DNA of 64,000 bases from assembly GCF_000015765.1 (NCBI RefSeq), contig NC_008942.1:1379921-1443920 (forward strand). The letters are read 5' to 3'. Of this stretch, positions 52,055 through 62,183 are shown in pieces. The position numbers were made by a program, and so were the translations under genes. The stretch comes from Methanocorpusculum labreanum Z. Its GTDB lineage: Archaea > Halobacteriota > Methanomicrobia > Methanomicrobiales > Methanocorpusculaceae. Each line of letters opens with the position of its first letter. The first letter of the stretch is position 1. Below the pieces are notes generated by a model. It did no database searches, was not told where the DNA came from, and saw nothing but the letters and a program-made list of their open reading frames with translations.

Positions 52055-52130
52055 GTAAACTGTCTTACAAAAATAAATAGATTTATAATCATATAAAGAT
52101 GTTGGTCAAAAATCCAAAAAAAACGTTATA

Positions 52131-52205
52131 CGGGCCTGGAGGGATTCGAACCCCCGACATTCGGGTTAGAAGCCCGACGCTATATCCTGGCTAAGCCACA
52201 AGCCC
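52131..52205 (-). tRNA. tRNA-Arg (TCT)
   Basis: 75-nt cloverleaf: acceptor GGGCTTG/CAGGCCC (one G-T pair), anticodon stem CGGG/CCCG with loop CTTCTAA (anticodon TCT), T-loop TTCGAAT, discriminator G. CCA not encoded. No intron. Confidence 0.94.
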
Positions 52206-52320
52206 ACGCTGGTAACGCCTTAACCTATTCGTTTTTCACAAAGATAAACCCTTCCTAAACCAACGAAGGAAAATCACATCTTTTTCAATCAACACAGAGA
52301 TAAATGAAACGGGAAATGAA

Positions 52321-53124
52321 TTACCCGTACATTATGTCTTCATCAAACGCAGTAGGAGGGACATCGCTCTTTTTCACGTCCTCGGCAAGTTTCTGGAGCA
52401 TGGGTTCAATGGAATCGGCCTGGGCAATGAGCGGCTCGGTATCAAGCGCGAGGCCGTAGATAGAACTGATTACGGAAAGACCGGCTGCAGAAGCCCGCGG
52501 ATCGACATCAAAGTTTGTTTCAACAAGAAAACCGGTGGCAGGAATATTCCTCAGACAGGCTTCCGTCAGAAATCCGCCGGTAATTCCGGTGATATTGAGA
52601 GCAGGGAGGATCTGACAGGAGGATTTGATTTTTTCAATGCCTTCGTTGGTTGTTGCAACGCCGAAGACGCGTTCTCCATCCCCGCCGGTAACCACACCGC
52701 CGATCAAAATGATCTCCGTAACTACAGTTCTGGCACATAGCCATTCGAGGATTCTGGAGGGAATCGTACACGAGCCTTCATCAGAGACAGGGACGTCAGA
52801 GAGAACAACGAGCAGCCGCCCTTTCTCATAAAGACGAAGAGGGGCCTGGGCAAGCCCGGCGGTCGCGAGAGAGACCGCAGGAAGAAGCGGGCTCGCAATA
52901 TTTCCGATATGGGTGAAGGATAATGCCTCTACCAGATATTGAACTGCAATGCTTCCAACAAGGCCGGAACCCGGGAAACCTGCAATGAGGATTGTTTCTT
53001 TCGAGGAGGGTATCTCTGCCGAGACACGAACCAGAGGGTCGTCACCTGCGTGAAAGGCATTGATCAAACAATGTGTGCCGTTGTCACTGCCTTCTGAACT
53101 TTTTTCCATACTCTTTAGTCTCAT
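52321..53124 (-). CDS. PAC2 family protein (proteasome assembly chaperone-like)
   Basis: A 267-residue protein of the PAC2/ATP-grasp-like archaeal family. Typical blocks: ILIAGFPGSGLVGSIAVQYLVE (about 46-67), LLVVLSDVPVSDEGS, ILIGGVVTGGDGERVFGVAT, GFLTEACLRN and GFLVETNFDVDPRAS (about 205-222). Archaeal members are proposed proteasome-assembly or housekeeping factors without firm function. Start uncertain: ATG 53124 or ATG 53109; neither has a Shine-Dalgarno, so the transcript may be leaderless. Confidence 0.8.
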   Translation of the reverse strand: MRLKSMEKSSEGSDNGTHCLINAFHAGDDPLVRVSAEIPSSKETILIAGFPGSGLVGSIAVQYLVEALSFTHIGNIASPLLPAVSLATAGLAQAPLRLYEKGRLLVVLSDVPVSDEGSCTIPSRILEWLCARTVVTEIILIGGVVTGGDGERVFGVATTNEGIEKIKSSCQILPALNITGITGGFLTEACLRNIPATGFLVETNFDVDPRASAAGLSVISSIYGLALDTEPLIAQADSIEPMLQKLAEDVKKSDVPPTAFDEDIMYG

Positions 53125-53244
53125 TTTAGAGGGATAATACTTCGGATACGGTCGAAGAGGAAATCGATGTCATCCTCACGCACCAAACAAATAAGCTGCA
53201 CTGGAAAGCAACTAATTTTAGACGGGCCGTCTATACTATATGGT

Positions 53245-53589
53245 ATGCAGGAATACGAAGTAAAGCGCGGAAACACCAGCACTCTCGAAGAAAGGATAAA
53301 AACAGGGTTTTCAGATATTTTCGGCGTCAAACCAACGGTAAAAGACGGCCATTATATGATCTCCTACGGAAGCATGTCACGCCTCGAAGTATGGGCCGGA
53401 GAAAAAAACAAGACCTTGATGGTGGATACGGAAACGGATGCGACCATCCTTTCGATGCCGGACGAACAGGCAGACCCAATTATTCTGGACACAAATAAAA
53501 AGTTCAGAGCCTATCTTGATTTTGTCACCTGTTTTACCACAAAGGAACGGGTCAAACGGGCAAAGAAAGCAGCCGAGAAGGAAGAATAA
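53245..53589 (+). CDS. DUF5611-like methanogen protein
   Basis: 114 residues from ATG 53245 (MQEYEVKRGNTSTLEE). The body is alpha/beta with GSMSRLEVWAGEKNKTLMVD and ends in a highly basic helix (TKERVKRAKKAAEKEE). It resembles a small protein family limited to methanogens (DUF5611, recalled). The frame is open back to 53167, but the conserved start is MQEY. Upstream, ACGGGCCGT and CTATACTATATGG suggest a promoter close to the start. T6 tract after the stop. Confidence 0.6.
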   Translation: MQEYEVKRGNTSTLEERIKTGFSDIFGVKPTVKDGHYMISYGSMSRLEVWAGEKNKTLMVDTETDATILSMPDEQADPIILDTNKKFRAYLDFVTCFTTKERVKRAKKAAEKEE

Positions 53590-53608
53590 AATACAAAAAA
53601 TTTCTCTA

Positions 53609-53614
53609 TTTTTT
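53609..53614 (+). terminator. oligo-T terminator after the DUF5611-like gene
   Basis: Six T residues 20 nt after the stop. Confidence 0.4.
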
Positions 53615-53637
53615 CGAGTCAAACTCTTTACAAAATC

Positions 53638-53646
53638 AAAAAAAAA
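53638..53646 (-). terminator. oligo-T terminator after leuS
   Basis: Nine A residues on the plus strand, T9 on the minus strand, 16 nt past the leuS stop: a strong archaeal-type terminator for the long minus-strand his/leuS transcript. Confidence 0.55.
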
Positions 53647-53661
53647 GATTTGAGTGAAGGT

Positions 53662-56460
53662 TCACTCGATAACAAGTGCCGGCTTGAAAGGTAACGCCGA
53701 TTTTGCCTTCGGGTGGGTACTTTCCTCTGCAGAGACGATCTCGACTACGAGTCTGCATTCCTTTTCAATGAAGGCAGATGCTGCCTGGAAGATAGCTTCC
53801 TCGTCAACGCCGTCTGCGATCGCAGATACCAGTTCCGGTGAAAGCGAGTGGATCAGCTTAACGGTCTGGAGAGAAGCATCGGTGGCCTCTTTTCCTTTTG
53901 CACGGAGCGATTCGTCAGCCATGACCGTCTTGATCACGTTTCTCTTATCCTCGGCACCGGCAACGATGGAGAAGAGATGACGCTTCCACTGCGGAGCGAT
54001 GAAGAGCGTGACCTTGGCTGCCTCGATCTGAACGAGTTTCAGGATCGACTGGATATCTTCAAGAGTTCTCTGAATAAGAGACTCGGAGATCTCGACCGAT
54101 TTGTTGATCTTAGATTCATCAGCCACAGGCCATGCTGCGAATGAGACAAGCCCCTCGTGACCGGTTTCCTTCCAGAGTTTTTCGGCGGTGTACGGGATGA
54201 CCGGGGCCATCAGACGGATCCACTCGGACATTATCTCTTTCTGGACAGCGCCGCCAGACGAGCCTTCGGGAAGCCGTCTGCGGTACCACGCAAGGTCCGA
54301 GACAACACCATTGTATGCTTCCTGCAGGGCCTGTCTGGTCTGGAAAGCACACAGACACTTCGTCGTAGCGGCGATCCGCTGCTGCATGCGGGATACGAGC
54401 CATGCATCGATGGGAGTGGTCCCGGACGCGTCCGAGGAATCCAGAATGATCTGCCACATCCGCTCGATCTGTTTCTTGACGGAGAGAACGAGCTCGTTTC
54501 TCCAGTCGAAATCCTGCCAGGGTTCGGCTGAACCGACAAGGAACATACGAACGGTATCTGCACCGAACTCGTTTGCCGCATCTTCTAAGAGGAAAACATT
54601 TCCTTTCGAAGAAGACATCTTCATTCCGTTCAGTAATCCCATCCCGAAGACGACCATGCCTTTTGGCTGGAGGTTGTCCGGGAAGATCGCTTTGTGGTGG
54701 AAGAGCTGGAAGGTCAGGTGATTGGAGATCAGATCCTTGGCGCTGAAACGGTAATCATACGGATACCAGTACAGGAACTCAGAACGGAGTTCATGTAAGG
54801 TGGCCTCGTCGACCGGCATGTTTGCCGGGTCACCGATTCCAAGGAAGATATAGTCAAAGACCGCTGGTATGAGTTTTTCAGCCGGAATACTGGAAATCTT
54901 ATGGGCGATGGTGTAATACGCCATATAGACGGTCGAGTCCGAGAGGGGTTCAAACAGCCACTTCGGATCCCACGGAACATGCGTCCCGAGACCGACACGG
55001 CGGGAACACGGCCACTCTTTGAGCCAGTCGATCGTCCGCTCGAACTCGGCGCGAACTTCGGCCGGAACAAGTTCAACCTTCGGCAGCTGTTCGTGGACCT
55101 GAGCTTTCCAGGCCTGATCGCCGTAGTTCAGGAACCACTGATCGTCCAGGATCTTGACATACACGCGCCCGCCGCAGCGGCAGATCACGCGTTTCTGACT
55201 CATCTCATGGAAAATGATCGAACCGCGCTCTTCAGTAAACTCGCGGGTCACATCTTCACGCGCCTGACGAACGGATTTTCCTGCATGGATACCGCAGTTA
55301 TCGTTGAGTTTTCCTTTCGAGAACTCGGCGGTGTAAAGCTCCTGCGTGAGATCGTCCATCCGCGGATCATCCTGGTTGGGGATCTTGTTCTTTTCGACGA
55401 TGTCCTGTGCCGGGACCGTTCCAAAGTTTGGAACGGTGACCAGAGGGATCGCTTTGATATCCGTATACTTTCCTTTTTCCTGAAGATCACGAAGAGCGAT
55501 ATAATCGAACGGCGCGTGGGCCGGAACGCTCATTACAAGACCGGATCCCATGTCCGGGTCTACGAAGGAAGCGGGAAGGATCGGAACATCGGCACCGGTA
55601 TAGGGATTCTTTGCGGTCTTGTCGATGAGTTCGGTTCCCTGAAGCGTCGAGAGTTCTACAACGATGTGTTTCTGCATCCGGAGTTTTTCCGCTGCTTCCG
55701 TGCTGATGATCCATTTCTGACCGTCGACTTCAGCTTTTACATACGTGGTTTCCGGATTTGCCCAGAGATTTGTTACGCCGAAGATGGTCTCCGGACGAAG
55801 GGTGGCGCACGGGATCTGGAACTCGCCGAACTGATACATCACAAACACAAAGTGCATGATCTCAGCGGATTCGCCCTCAAGAAGATCATGATCACCGACA
55901 GGCTGATCACATGCAGGACAGTATCTGACCGGATACTCTCCCTTCTGCACTTTTCCCTGCCCGTAGATATGCGTGTACTGCCATTCGATGAATTTGCTGT
56001 ATTGGGGGATGATGGTCGTGAACCGGCGTCTCCAGTCGATGGAAAGGCCGAGCTGTTTCATCACCCGTTCATATTCATCAGCGAAGTAATTCACGATCGT
56101 GATCGGGTCGGTGAAGTTCGCAAGAGTTTCCTTTGGGACCCGGTAGAGTTCGCCGTAGAGCTTGAGCGTTTTTTGATCTTTATTCGCGATGCGTTTTGCG
56201 ATGCCGAGAACCGGAGCCCCGGTAACATGGAACGCCATCGGGAAAAGCACCTGTTTTCCCTGCATTCTCCAGAAGCGGGCAACCACGTCGGGGATGATGT
56301 AGGTCCTCCCGTGACCCACATGCATTGCGCCGCTCGGATAGGGGAATGCCACGTTTACGTACAGCTTGTCTTTCGTTTCATCAGGATTTGATTCGAATGC
56401 CGGTATCCACTCGTTGCGGATCTCCGGTTCAATTTCGGTCATTGCCAGGGTATTTGCCAT
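53662..56460 (-). CDS. leuS: leucyl-tRNA synthetase, archaeal type
   Basis: About 932 residues from ATG 56460. Class I: HIGH-type [20 protein letters not shown], inserted CP1 editing domain (about 170-490; [31 protein letters not shown]), KMSKS-type [16 protein letters not shown] (about 618), anticodon domain with [16 protein letters not shown]. The frame continues 4 codons up to GTG 56472, but AGGTGA sits correctly for 56460. It follows the PIN-ATPase gene by 20 nt. Confidence 0.96.
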   Translation of the reverse strand: MANTLAMTEIEPEIRNEWIPAFESNPDETKDKLYVNVAFPYPSGAMHVGHGRTYIIPDVVARFWRMQGKQVLFPMAFHVTGAPVLGIAKRIANKDQKTLKLYGELYRVPKETLANFTDPITIVNYFADEYERVMKQLGLSIDWRRRFTTIIPQYSKFIEWQYTHIYGQGKVQKGEYPVRYCPACDQPVGDHDLLEGESAEIMHFVFVMYQFGEFQIPCATLRPETIFGVTNLWANPETTYVKAEVDGQKWIISTEAAEKLRMQKHIVVELSTLQGTELIDKTAKNPYTGADVPILPASFVDPDMGSGLVMSVPAHAPFDYIALRDLQEKGKYTDIKAIPLVTVPNFGTVPAQDIVEKNKIPNQDDPRMDDLTQELYTAEFSKGKLNDNCGIHAGKSVRQAREDVTREFTEERGSIIFHEMSQKRVICRCGGRVYVKILDDQWFLNYGDQAWKAQVHEQLPKVELVPAEVRAEFERTIDWLKEWPCSRRVGLGTHVPWDPKWLFEPLSDSTVYMAYYTIAHKISSIPAEKLIPAVFDYIFLGIGDPANMPVDEATLHELRSEFLYWYPYDYRFSAKDLISNHLTFQLFHHKAIFPDNLQPKGMVVFGMGLLNGMKMSSSKGNVFLLEDAANEFGADTVRMFLVGSAEPWQDFDWRNELVLSVKKQIERMWQIILDSSDASGTTPIDAWLVSRMQQRIAATTKCLCAFQTRQALQEAYNGVVSDLAWYRRRLPEGSSGGAVQKEIMSEWIRLMAPVIPYTAEKLWKETGHEGLVSFAAWPVADESKINKSVEISESLIQRTLEDIQSILKLVQIEAAKVTLFIAPQWKRHLFSIVAGAEDKRNVIKTVMADESLRAKGKEATDASLQTVKLIHSLSPELVSAIADGVDEEAIFQAASAFIEKECRLVVEIVSAEESTHPKAKSALPFKPALVIE

Positions 56461-56480
56461 TGTTGTTTTCACCTATTGTG

Positions 56481-58496
56481 TTAATCGACGGGACGGATCT
56501 TCAGTTCCTCATCGGCACCGTAGCGCCGTATCATTTCCATAGCGATACTTGAGTTTCGTGCGAGATGAATTTCACCGTAATCATCAACAGTTGCAGTAAA
56601 CAGGTACTCCTTTCCTGAGAAAAGGTCTACGATTTTACCTGCATAATCCGGACAGATGATGGATAACTGTTTCTTCTCGCTCTTGATCTTAAATCCGGCA
56701 GACCCGCTGACGGGCGCCGGGACGTCATTGAAGAGGACCTCCCGTCCCGGTAGATCGCTTAGCGGACGGACATCGATCCCGACACCAACTTTGCTGACTA
56801 CGGCAGCGATGTTTTTGCCGGCTTTGCCGATAGCCGCAGGAACGTCAGCATCTTCGATATAAACAGCAGCTTTCGTATCGGTGATCATGCGGACAACGAT
56901 ATCGCCTTCGGTAAACCGGCGGATCTCATTCTGGATCTCCTTTTCCAAAACGACCCATGCCGGATTGTCATCGGTGACCTCAAAGGTCGGCATGCTGTGA
57001 ACCGGCGGCGCCGAGCGCTCCTCTTGGGAGGACTGCTCAGGAACAGTCGAAACCGGGGCTGGTGCTTTTGATTCGGCAACAGGAGCCAGGGTCGGTGCGG
57101 GAGCGGCTTTTGGAATGACAACCGGACTGACTTTGGAGAGCCCCGCAGCTGGCGTAACCATGACCTCTCCTTCATATCTGAAGGCTTCGGCGGCAGTTTC
57201 CTGCGTGATGATATTGGTAAGCCTGACGATCGGACGGATCTGGGGGTCGCCGATCTGTTCAAGAGCTTTGGGGACACCGAATCCGGTCGAGACATTGTAG
57301 ATTTCAGAGATGTCCCCTGTCTTCACAAACACCATCGTAGCAACGATCTGCGGGATCAGATTCAGATCGACGAGGCTTGCAAGGCGGATCATTGCATCCA
57401 GTGCCGATTTCGCGTGCAGACCGCCGATGACTTTGATGCCGGACAGACGAAGATCGGCAAAGACCGAAAGTTCTTCGCTTCTGCGCATCTCGTCAAAAAT
57501 AACATAATCCGGACGAAGCAGAGTCAGCACTTCACCGGTGGCGGCGATACTGCCGTCAAGGGATGTGTACTGCGTAATACTGTCCGGGACCATCAGATCG
57601 CGGGGAGACTCGATCGTCTTGACGATGAAGTTCTGACTGCCGAGATAAATCGCGATGTTCTGTTCAAGCGTGGATTTCCCGGAGCCAGGAGTTCCAACGA
57701 TGAGCATACCGCCTGCTCCTTCCTTAAGACGGTCCTTGAGTGCCGCCGCATAATTATAGGACTCAAAGGAGACCTCGCGTGTAGGGCGGACCACCGTTAC
57801 TTCGATTCCATCGGAAAACGGCGGACGGGTCGTTGTGATCCGCATTGAGCCGATCTGGGATACGGTGACCCCCGGCATCTCGACCTCGACAAACCCGTCA
57901 GGGTGACGTTTGGCACGCTCAAGGCATTCCTGAGCAATGGCACGGAGCTCGTATTCAGTGGCCGGAGCCTCTCTGATCTGGACAAGCCGGGATTCTTTGA
58001 TCGTACCTTTGCGGGCGCAGGGAGCCACACGCTCTTTTAAGTACACGGCAAAGGTGTTTTCGTCAAAGAACTCATCGATCTGAAGGGGAGCAAAGTTGTC
58101 CGTTGTTTCGGACTTCAGATAGATGACCTCGAGTCCTTTCGCTCTTGCAACCTCAGCCTGAACATAGTCACTCGTAAGGAACGTAGCGCCGTGTTCGATA
58201 GCGACTGCCCGGATCATGGAATCGATCTCGCCGCCGCCAGCTAATTTGACCTGTTCCAGTCTCGGTCTTTCACCGACATATTGGAGAGTGATCCTGCCCT
58301 GTTTGGCTAGAACACAAAGTTTCTGCAGCTCGGCAAGACCGGAGAATCCTATCTCTCTGCCCTGATTCGCCTGTGCCTCGAGTTCGGCAAAGACTGCTTC
58401 AGGTATTATTATCGTTGCGTCACGGTATTCCCCTTTCTCGATCAGGGCGGTAACGCGGCCGTCAATGACGACGCTGGTATCAGGTACGAGTATCAT
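56481..58496 (-). CDS. PIN domain - type IV secretion-like ATPase - KH domain protein
   Basis: About 671 residues from ATG 58496. PIN nuclease domain at 1-140 with acidic residues in LVPDTSVVIDG, GEIDSMIRAVA and FLTSDYVQAEVA. P-loop ATPase of the VirB11/PilT class at about 230-450: GTPGSGKST, DYVIFDEMRRSEE, IGGLHAKSALDA. After a Pro/Ala-rich linker comes a KH domain at about 555-620 (IGKAGKNIAAVVSKV). Conserved in archaea with no proven role; nuclease plus RNA binding plus ATPase suggests RNA processing or quality control. Between hisI and leuS. Confidence 0.85.
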   Translation of the reverse strand: MILVPDTSVVIDGRVTALIEKGEYRDATIIIPEAVFAELEAQANQGREIGFSGLAELQKLCVLAKQGRITLQYVGERPRLEQVKLAGGGEIDSMIRAVAIEHGATFLTSDYVQAEVARAKGLEVIYLKSETTDNFAPLQIDEFFDENTFAVYLKERVAPCARKGTIKESRLVQIREAPATEYELRAIAQECLERAKRHPDGFVEVEMPGVTVSQIGSMRITTTRPPFSDGIEVTVVRPTREVSFESYNYAAALKDRLKEGAGGMLIVGTPGSGKSTLEQNIAIYLGSQNFIVKTIESPRDLMVPDSITQYTSLDGSIAATGEVLTLLRPDYVIFDEMRRSEELSVFADLRLSGIKVIGGLHAKSALDAMIRLASLVDLNLIPQIVATMVFVKTGDISEIYNVSTGFGVPKALEQIGDPQIRPIVRLTNIITQETAAEAFRYEGEVMVTPAAGLSKVSPVVIPKAAPAPTLAPVAESKAPAPVSTVPEQSSQEERSAPPVHSMPTFEVTDDNPAWVVLEKEIQNEIRRFTEGDIVVRMITDTKAAVYIEDADVPAAIGKAGKNIAAVVSKVGVGIDVRPLSDLPGREVLFNDVPAPVSGSAGFKIKSEKKQLSIICPDYAGKIVDLFSGKEYLFTATVDDYGEIHLARNSSIAMEMIRRYGADEELKIRPVD

Positions 58497-58569
58497 AAAA
58501 TATTCAACCAATATTTATGGGGTTTCAATAGGATATTAGTATAGTGTTCCAAAAGGTGCAGTAAATGAT

Positions 58570-58941
58570 TCACCTTGAGTAGATATCTGCCGGATCCTTC
58601 AATCTTGGAAGAATCACCTCGCCTTCCATCGTTCTAAAAAAACAACTGGCGTATCCTTCATGGCAGGCACACCCGGTCTGTTCAACCAGATACAACAGAC
58701 AATCCTCATCGCAGTCGACACAGATACGGACGATCTTTTGCAGGTGGCCCGACTCCTCGCCTTTTTTCCAGAGTTTGTTTCTCGAACGGCTGAAGTAGTG
58801 GGCATAGCCGGTTGAGCGGGTCAGAGAAACGGCCTCTTCATTCGCAAAAGCAAACATGAGGACCTGGAGGGTCTTTGCATCCTGGACGATCACCGGGATG
58901 AGTCCGTCATGGTATTTGAGTGAAGGGAAAAGGTCAGGCAT
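58570..58941 (-). CDS. hisI: phosphoribosyl-AMP cyclohydrolase
   Basis: A 123-residue zinc enzyme, third step of histidine synthesis. [18 protein letters not shown], the metal-binding [13 protein letters not shown] and the Zn-ligand [13 protein letters not shown] are all present. Separate from HisE (30868), unlike the fused bacterial enzyme. 2 nt after the methyltransferase stop. Confidence 0.95.
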   Translation of the reverse strand: MPDLFPSLKYHDGLIPVIVQDAKTLQVLMFAFANEEAVSLTRSTGYAHYFSRSRNKLWKKGEESGHLQKIVRICVDCDEDCLLYLVEQTGCACHEGYASCFFRTMEGEVILPRLKDPADIYSR

Positions 58942-58943
58942 AA

Positions 58944-59519
58944 TTATTCACTGTTGGTTTTTTTATGAGATAAGAGAATCTCTTCCCGGCGGTTGTTCAC
59001 GCCTTTTATCCGAAGATTCCATGAGACTGTGGAGAGATCGGAAGGACCGAAAAGAGAGATGAGTTCCTCAGGTTCGAAATAATGCGTAACGATCCCGTCG
59101 CCCCGCAGAAATGACGACGGCTCGATCTCGGTCCCTTTTCCATACCGGAAATCGTTTCTGGAAAAATCTTTGAAATATAACACACCCTCAGGTTTTAGGA
59201 CGCGGAGCATCTCCTCTGCCGCTGTTTTCCTTTCCGAAAATGAAAGATGACCGAGAACATGCCAGCAGAAAATGATATCAAAGACAGAATCGTTGAACGG
59301 AAGAGAACGGACATCTCCAACCAGAGCCGATGAGCCGGCAAGCTGGACGGCGGCAGATGAAATATCGATTCCGACCGCATTTTGGCCAAGTGAACGAAGC
59401 GTCTTTCCATTGCCGCATCCGGTCTCAAGGATAAGAGCATTTTCCGGGATCTCGGGCAGGAGATAGGATGCCCCTGCCCACAGAGACCCGCGTGCCTGAT
59501 AATCGGTCTGCCACCCCAT
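58944..59519 (-). CDS. class I SAM-dependent methyltransferase
   Basis: About 191 residues from ATG 59519, which overlaps the hisF stop in TAATG. Rossmann-like SAM site: [17 protein letters not shown] (motif I), GIDIS (acidic loop), [20 protein letters not shown] (motifs II-III), and [12 protein letters not shown]. Substrate unknown. Its place between hisF and hisI reflects operon packing; a role in histidine synthesis is not implied. The open frame extends to 59612 inside hisF but has no better start. Confidence 0.82.
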   Translation of the reverse strand: MGWQTDYQARGSLWAGASYLLPEIPENALILETGCGNGKTLRSLGQNAVGIDISSAAVQLAGSSALVGDVRSLPFNDSVFDIIFCWHVLGHLSFSERKTAAEEMLRVLKPEGVLYFKDFSRNDFRYGKGTEIEPSSFLRGDGIVTHYFEPEELISLFGPSDLSTVSWNLRIKGVNNRREEILLSHKKTNSE

Positions 59520-60325
59520 TACAACCGGACCAAAACGCCCCGGGAAGCCAAATACTCCTTCACGGATCGGATCGTCATCTCTCCGTAATGGAAGACACTT
59601 GCCGCAAGGCATGCATCAGCTTTTCCTTTCACAAAGCCGTCGTAAAAATGTTCAAGGGTCCCGACCCCACCGGATGCGATCACCGGAACATCGACATTTT
59701 CCGAGATGGCTGCGGTGATCTCCAAATCGAAACCGGTCTTGACGCCGTCTGTTTCCATCGATGTGAGAAGGATCTCGCCGGCACCTCTTTTGACACCTTC
59801 CTGCGCCCAGGAGACCGCATCGATGCCGGTCCGCTGGCTGCCACCGTAGATGACCACTTCATACCAGCAGACTCTCCCGTCTGCGAGATGGATCGGGGTC
59901 ACGCCGTCCCGCATCTCATAATTTCTCCGGACATCTTCGGCAAGAACGATACATTGATTCCCGAACAGATGTGATCCTTCGTTGATTACGTCAGGAGTTT
60001 TTACCGCAGACGTGTTCAGACTTACCTTATCGGCGCCGGCACGCAGAATATCCTGAATATCTTTGACCGTACGAATCCCGCCGCCGACCGTCAACGGAAG
60101 AAACAGCTCATCGGCAGCCCGGCCGATCACGTCGATCATCGTATCGCGATTGTCCTTCGAGGCCGCAATATCCAGAAATACGACCTCATCGGCACCCTGT
60201 TCATTATATCGTGAGGCGAGCTCGACAGGATCACCTGCATCGCGAAGCCCTTCAAAATTTACGCCCTTTACTACCCTTCCTGCTTTCAGATCAAGACAGG
60301 GAATGATTCGCCGGGTAAGTCCCAT
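59519..60325 (-). CDS. hisF: imidazole glycerol phosphate synthase cyclase subunit
   Basis: A 268-residue TIM barrel: [17 protein letters not shown] with the first catalytic Asp, [28 protein letters not shown] with the second, and [16 protein letters not shown] phosphate site. It takes ammonia from HisH, which is not in this window. First gene of the hisF-methyltransferase-hisI-PIN/ATPase-leuS run. Confidence 0.96.
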   Translation of the reverse strand: MGLTRRIIPCLDLKAGRVVKGVNFEGLRDAGDPVELASRYNEQGADEVVFLDIAASKDNRDTMIDVIGRAADELFLPLTVGGGIRTVKDIQDILRAGADKVSLNTSAVKTPDVINEGSHLFGNQCIVLAEDVRRNYEMRDGVTPIHLADGRVCWYEVVIYGGSQRTGIDAVSWAQEGVKRGAGEILLTSMETDGVKTGFDLEITAAISENVDVPVIASGGVGTLEHFYDGFVKGKADACLAASVFHYGEMTIRSVKEYLASRGVLVRL

Positions 60326-60378
60326 AGGATATGATTGGTGTTTTTTGGAGAAAAGCCTGTTTGAAAAAGGAGAATGGA

Positions 60379-61227
60379 TTACTTTTCCAGAAACGCTTTC
60401 AGATCATCCATTCTGGCAATTGTATCCCGATATCCGTCATCATAAAGAGCAGCGAGCTTTGTTTTGTTCGTCTCGACTCTGCCGATGTTCACCGGTTTTT
60501 GGGGCCGGAGGACAAAAGCCCGGCAGGCAGATTCCTCTTGTGCCAGAAGATCCAGCGTCTGATTATATCGGAGGTGACGCGTCGCAAGCTGATCGACAAG
60601 ATGCGGATATTTTCTATAGAAGATTTTCAAAAGGGGAACGATCTTCATCGGCTTTTTTCGATAGGTGATGTCCTGTGTTAAGACAATAACATTTTTGACG
60701 TTTCCGTCATCGATAGAACGCTGCAAAGGAATCGAATCAGCAACCCCGCCGTCAAGATATTCTGCTCCGTTGATCAAAACTGGTTTTGCAAGGAGAGGGA
60801 GAGAACTCGATGCCTGAAGAACATTCACCTCTTCACGCATATTTTTCAGATGAAAATATTCAGCTTCGCCTGTTTCACAGTTGGTAACGACAACAGACAG
60901 TATTCCAGCATATCTGGAAAACGTATCATAATCATACGGATCAAGCTTTTCCGGAATGGTATGATAGAGCATTTCCGGACCGAAGAGATTTCCTGTCGTC
61001 AAAAGATTTCGAAGACTACAGTACCGTTTATCTCCAATATAATCGGTCGTTACCCGATATGCCCTTCTGCGCTGTTTTGCGAGGAACGATGCGGCATTGC
61101 AGGCCCCAACCGAGACGCCGTAACAACGGGAAAACTCCAGATCATTATCCAGAAATGCATCGATAACCCCTGTCGTATAGGCGCCGCGCATTCCGCCCCC
61201 TTCGAAAATCAAGCCTGCAGAATACAT
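60379..61227 (-). CDS. patatin-like phospholipase, tandem copy 2
   Basis: About 282 residues from ATG 61227. Patatin signature: oxyanion [16 protein letters not shown] at the N-terminus, nucleophile elbow GVSVGACNA (GxSxG), and the Asp of the dyad in [12 protein letters not shown]. Likely acyl-ester hydrolase; the physiological lipid is unknown and archaeal ether lipids would not be normal substrates. It starts 12 nt after the stop of the upstream paralog, with GAGG in the gap. The C-terminus ends DDLKAFLEK. Confidence 0.86.
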   Translation of the reverse strand: MYSAGLIFEGGGMRGAYTTGVIDAFLDNDLEFSRCYGVSVGACNAASFLAKQRRRAYRVTTDYIGDKRYCSLRNLLTTGNLFGPEMLYHTIPEKLDPYDYDTFSRYAGILSVVVTNCETGEAEYFHLKNMREEVNVLQASSSLPLLAKPVLINGAEYLDGGVADSIPLQRSIDDGNVKNVIVLTQDITYRKKPMKIVPLLKIFYRKYPHLVDQLATRHLRYNQTLDLLAQEESACRAFVLRPQKPVNIGRVETNKTKLAALYDDGYRDTIARMDDLKAFLEK

Positions 61228-61238
61228 TGGATGAAGCC

Positions 61239-62087
61239 TCACTTCTCCAGAAATGCGATCAGATCATCAATTACGTCCACTGTCTCCTGATACCCTTCTT
61301 CATAGAATGGAGCGATTCTCTTCATGTTGAAGTCCATTCTGGAGACCTCGACCGGCTTTTGTGGACGAATAATAAATGCTCTGCCGGCTTTTTCTTCCCT
61401 GTCTACAACTTTCAATGCTTCATTATACCGGATATGGCGGGTCGCAACCATATCGACCATCTTCGGATACTTGGCGTAGGCAATTCTCAAAACAGGCACG
61501 GTTTTATCCGGCTTTTTTTGATAACCTGCAGCCTGTGTCAGAACGAGAACGTTTTTCGTATTGCCGTCGGCAATGGAGCGTTCGATGGGAATTGAATCGG
61601 ATATCCCACCGTCGAAGTAATAGTTCTCGCCGACTTTGACTTTTTTCGCAAGGATCGGGAGGGAGCTGGATGCATGAATCATCTCCACATCCTCCTGCAT
61701 GATCTTTACCTGGAGATACTCTGCCTCTCCCGTTTCGCAGTTTGTCACCACGCTGAAAAATTTTCCCGGATATCTGTTGTATTCATCGTAATCGAACGGG
61801 TCAAGCTCTTCAGGAATCGTATGATAGAGCATTTCCGGACCGATAAGATCTCCTTTGGTAAGCAGATTCCAGTAACTGAAGTATCGTTTATCGTCGATAT
61901 AGTCGGTCATGGTCCGGTAGGCTCTCCCGTGCTGTTTGGAGAGATAGCTCGCACAATGACAGGCACCGGATGAAACACCATAGCATGAGCTGAATTCCAG
62001 TTTATTATCGATCAGCGCATCGATGACCCCGGCCGTATAGGCGCCGCGCATCCCGCCCCCTTCGAAGATCAAACCAGCAGAATACAT
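61239..62087 (-). CDS. patatin-like phospholipase, tandem copy 1
   Basis: About 282 residues from ATG 62087, aligning end to end with the downstream paralog: [16 protein letters not shown], elbow GVSSGACHC, dyad YFDGGISDSIPI, ending DDLIAFLEK. The start at 62087 is chosen because both copies then begin [15 protein letters not shown]. The frame is open to 62150. The pair arose by tandem duplication; middle regions differ (VEMIHASSSLPIL against [13 protein letters not shown]). Confidence 0.86.
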   Translation of the reverse strand: MYSAGLIFEGGGMRGAYTAGVIDALIDNKLEFSSCYGVSSGACHCASYLSKQHGRAYRTMTDYIDDKRYFSYWNLLTKGDLIGPEMLYHTIPEELDPFDYDEYNRYPGKFFSVVTNCETGEAEYLQVKIMQEDVEMIHASSSLPILAKKVKVGENYYFDGGISDSIPIERSIADGNTKNVLVLTQAAGYQKKPDKTVPVLRIAYAKYPKMVDMVATRHIRYNEALKVVDREEKAGRAFIIRPQKPVEVSRMDFNMKRIAPFYEEGYQETVDVIDDLIAFLEK

Positions 62088-62183
62088 GTGGTTAGTAGTT
62101 TGCTCTCTGATGAATTGTATATTTTCCGCAGAAATCAGAGCCGCAGGCAATGAATAATAGTCATGCAGACCAACAGATAAGGC

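Noticed and set aside
54901-56391. A 496-codon open frame on the plus strand opposite leuS
   Set aside because: Antisense to a certain LeuS; no ribosome-binding site and no recognisable domain. Long antisense frames are common opposite this codon usage.
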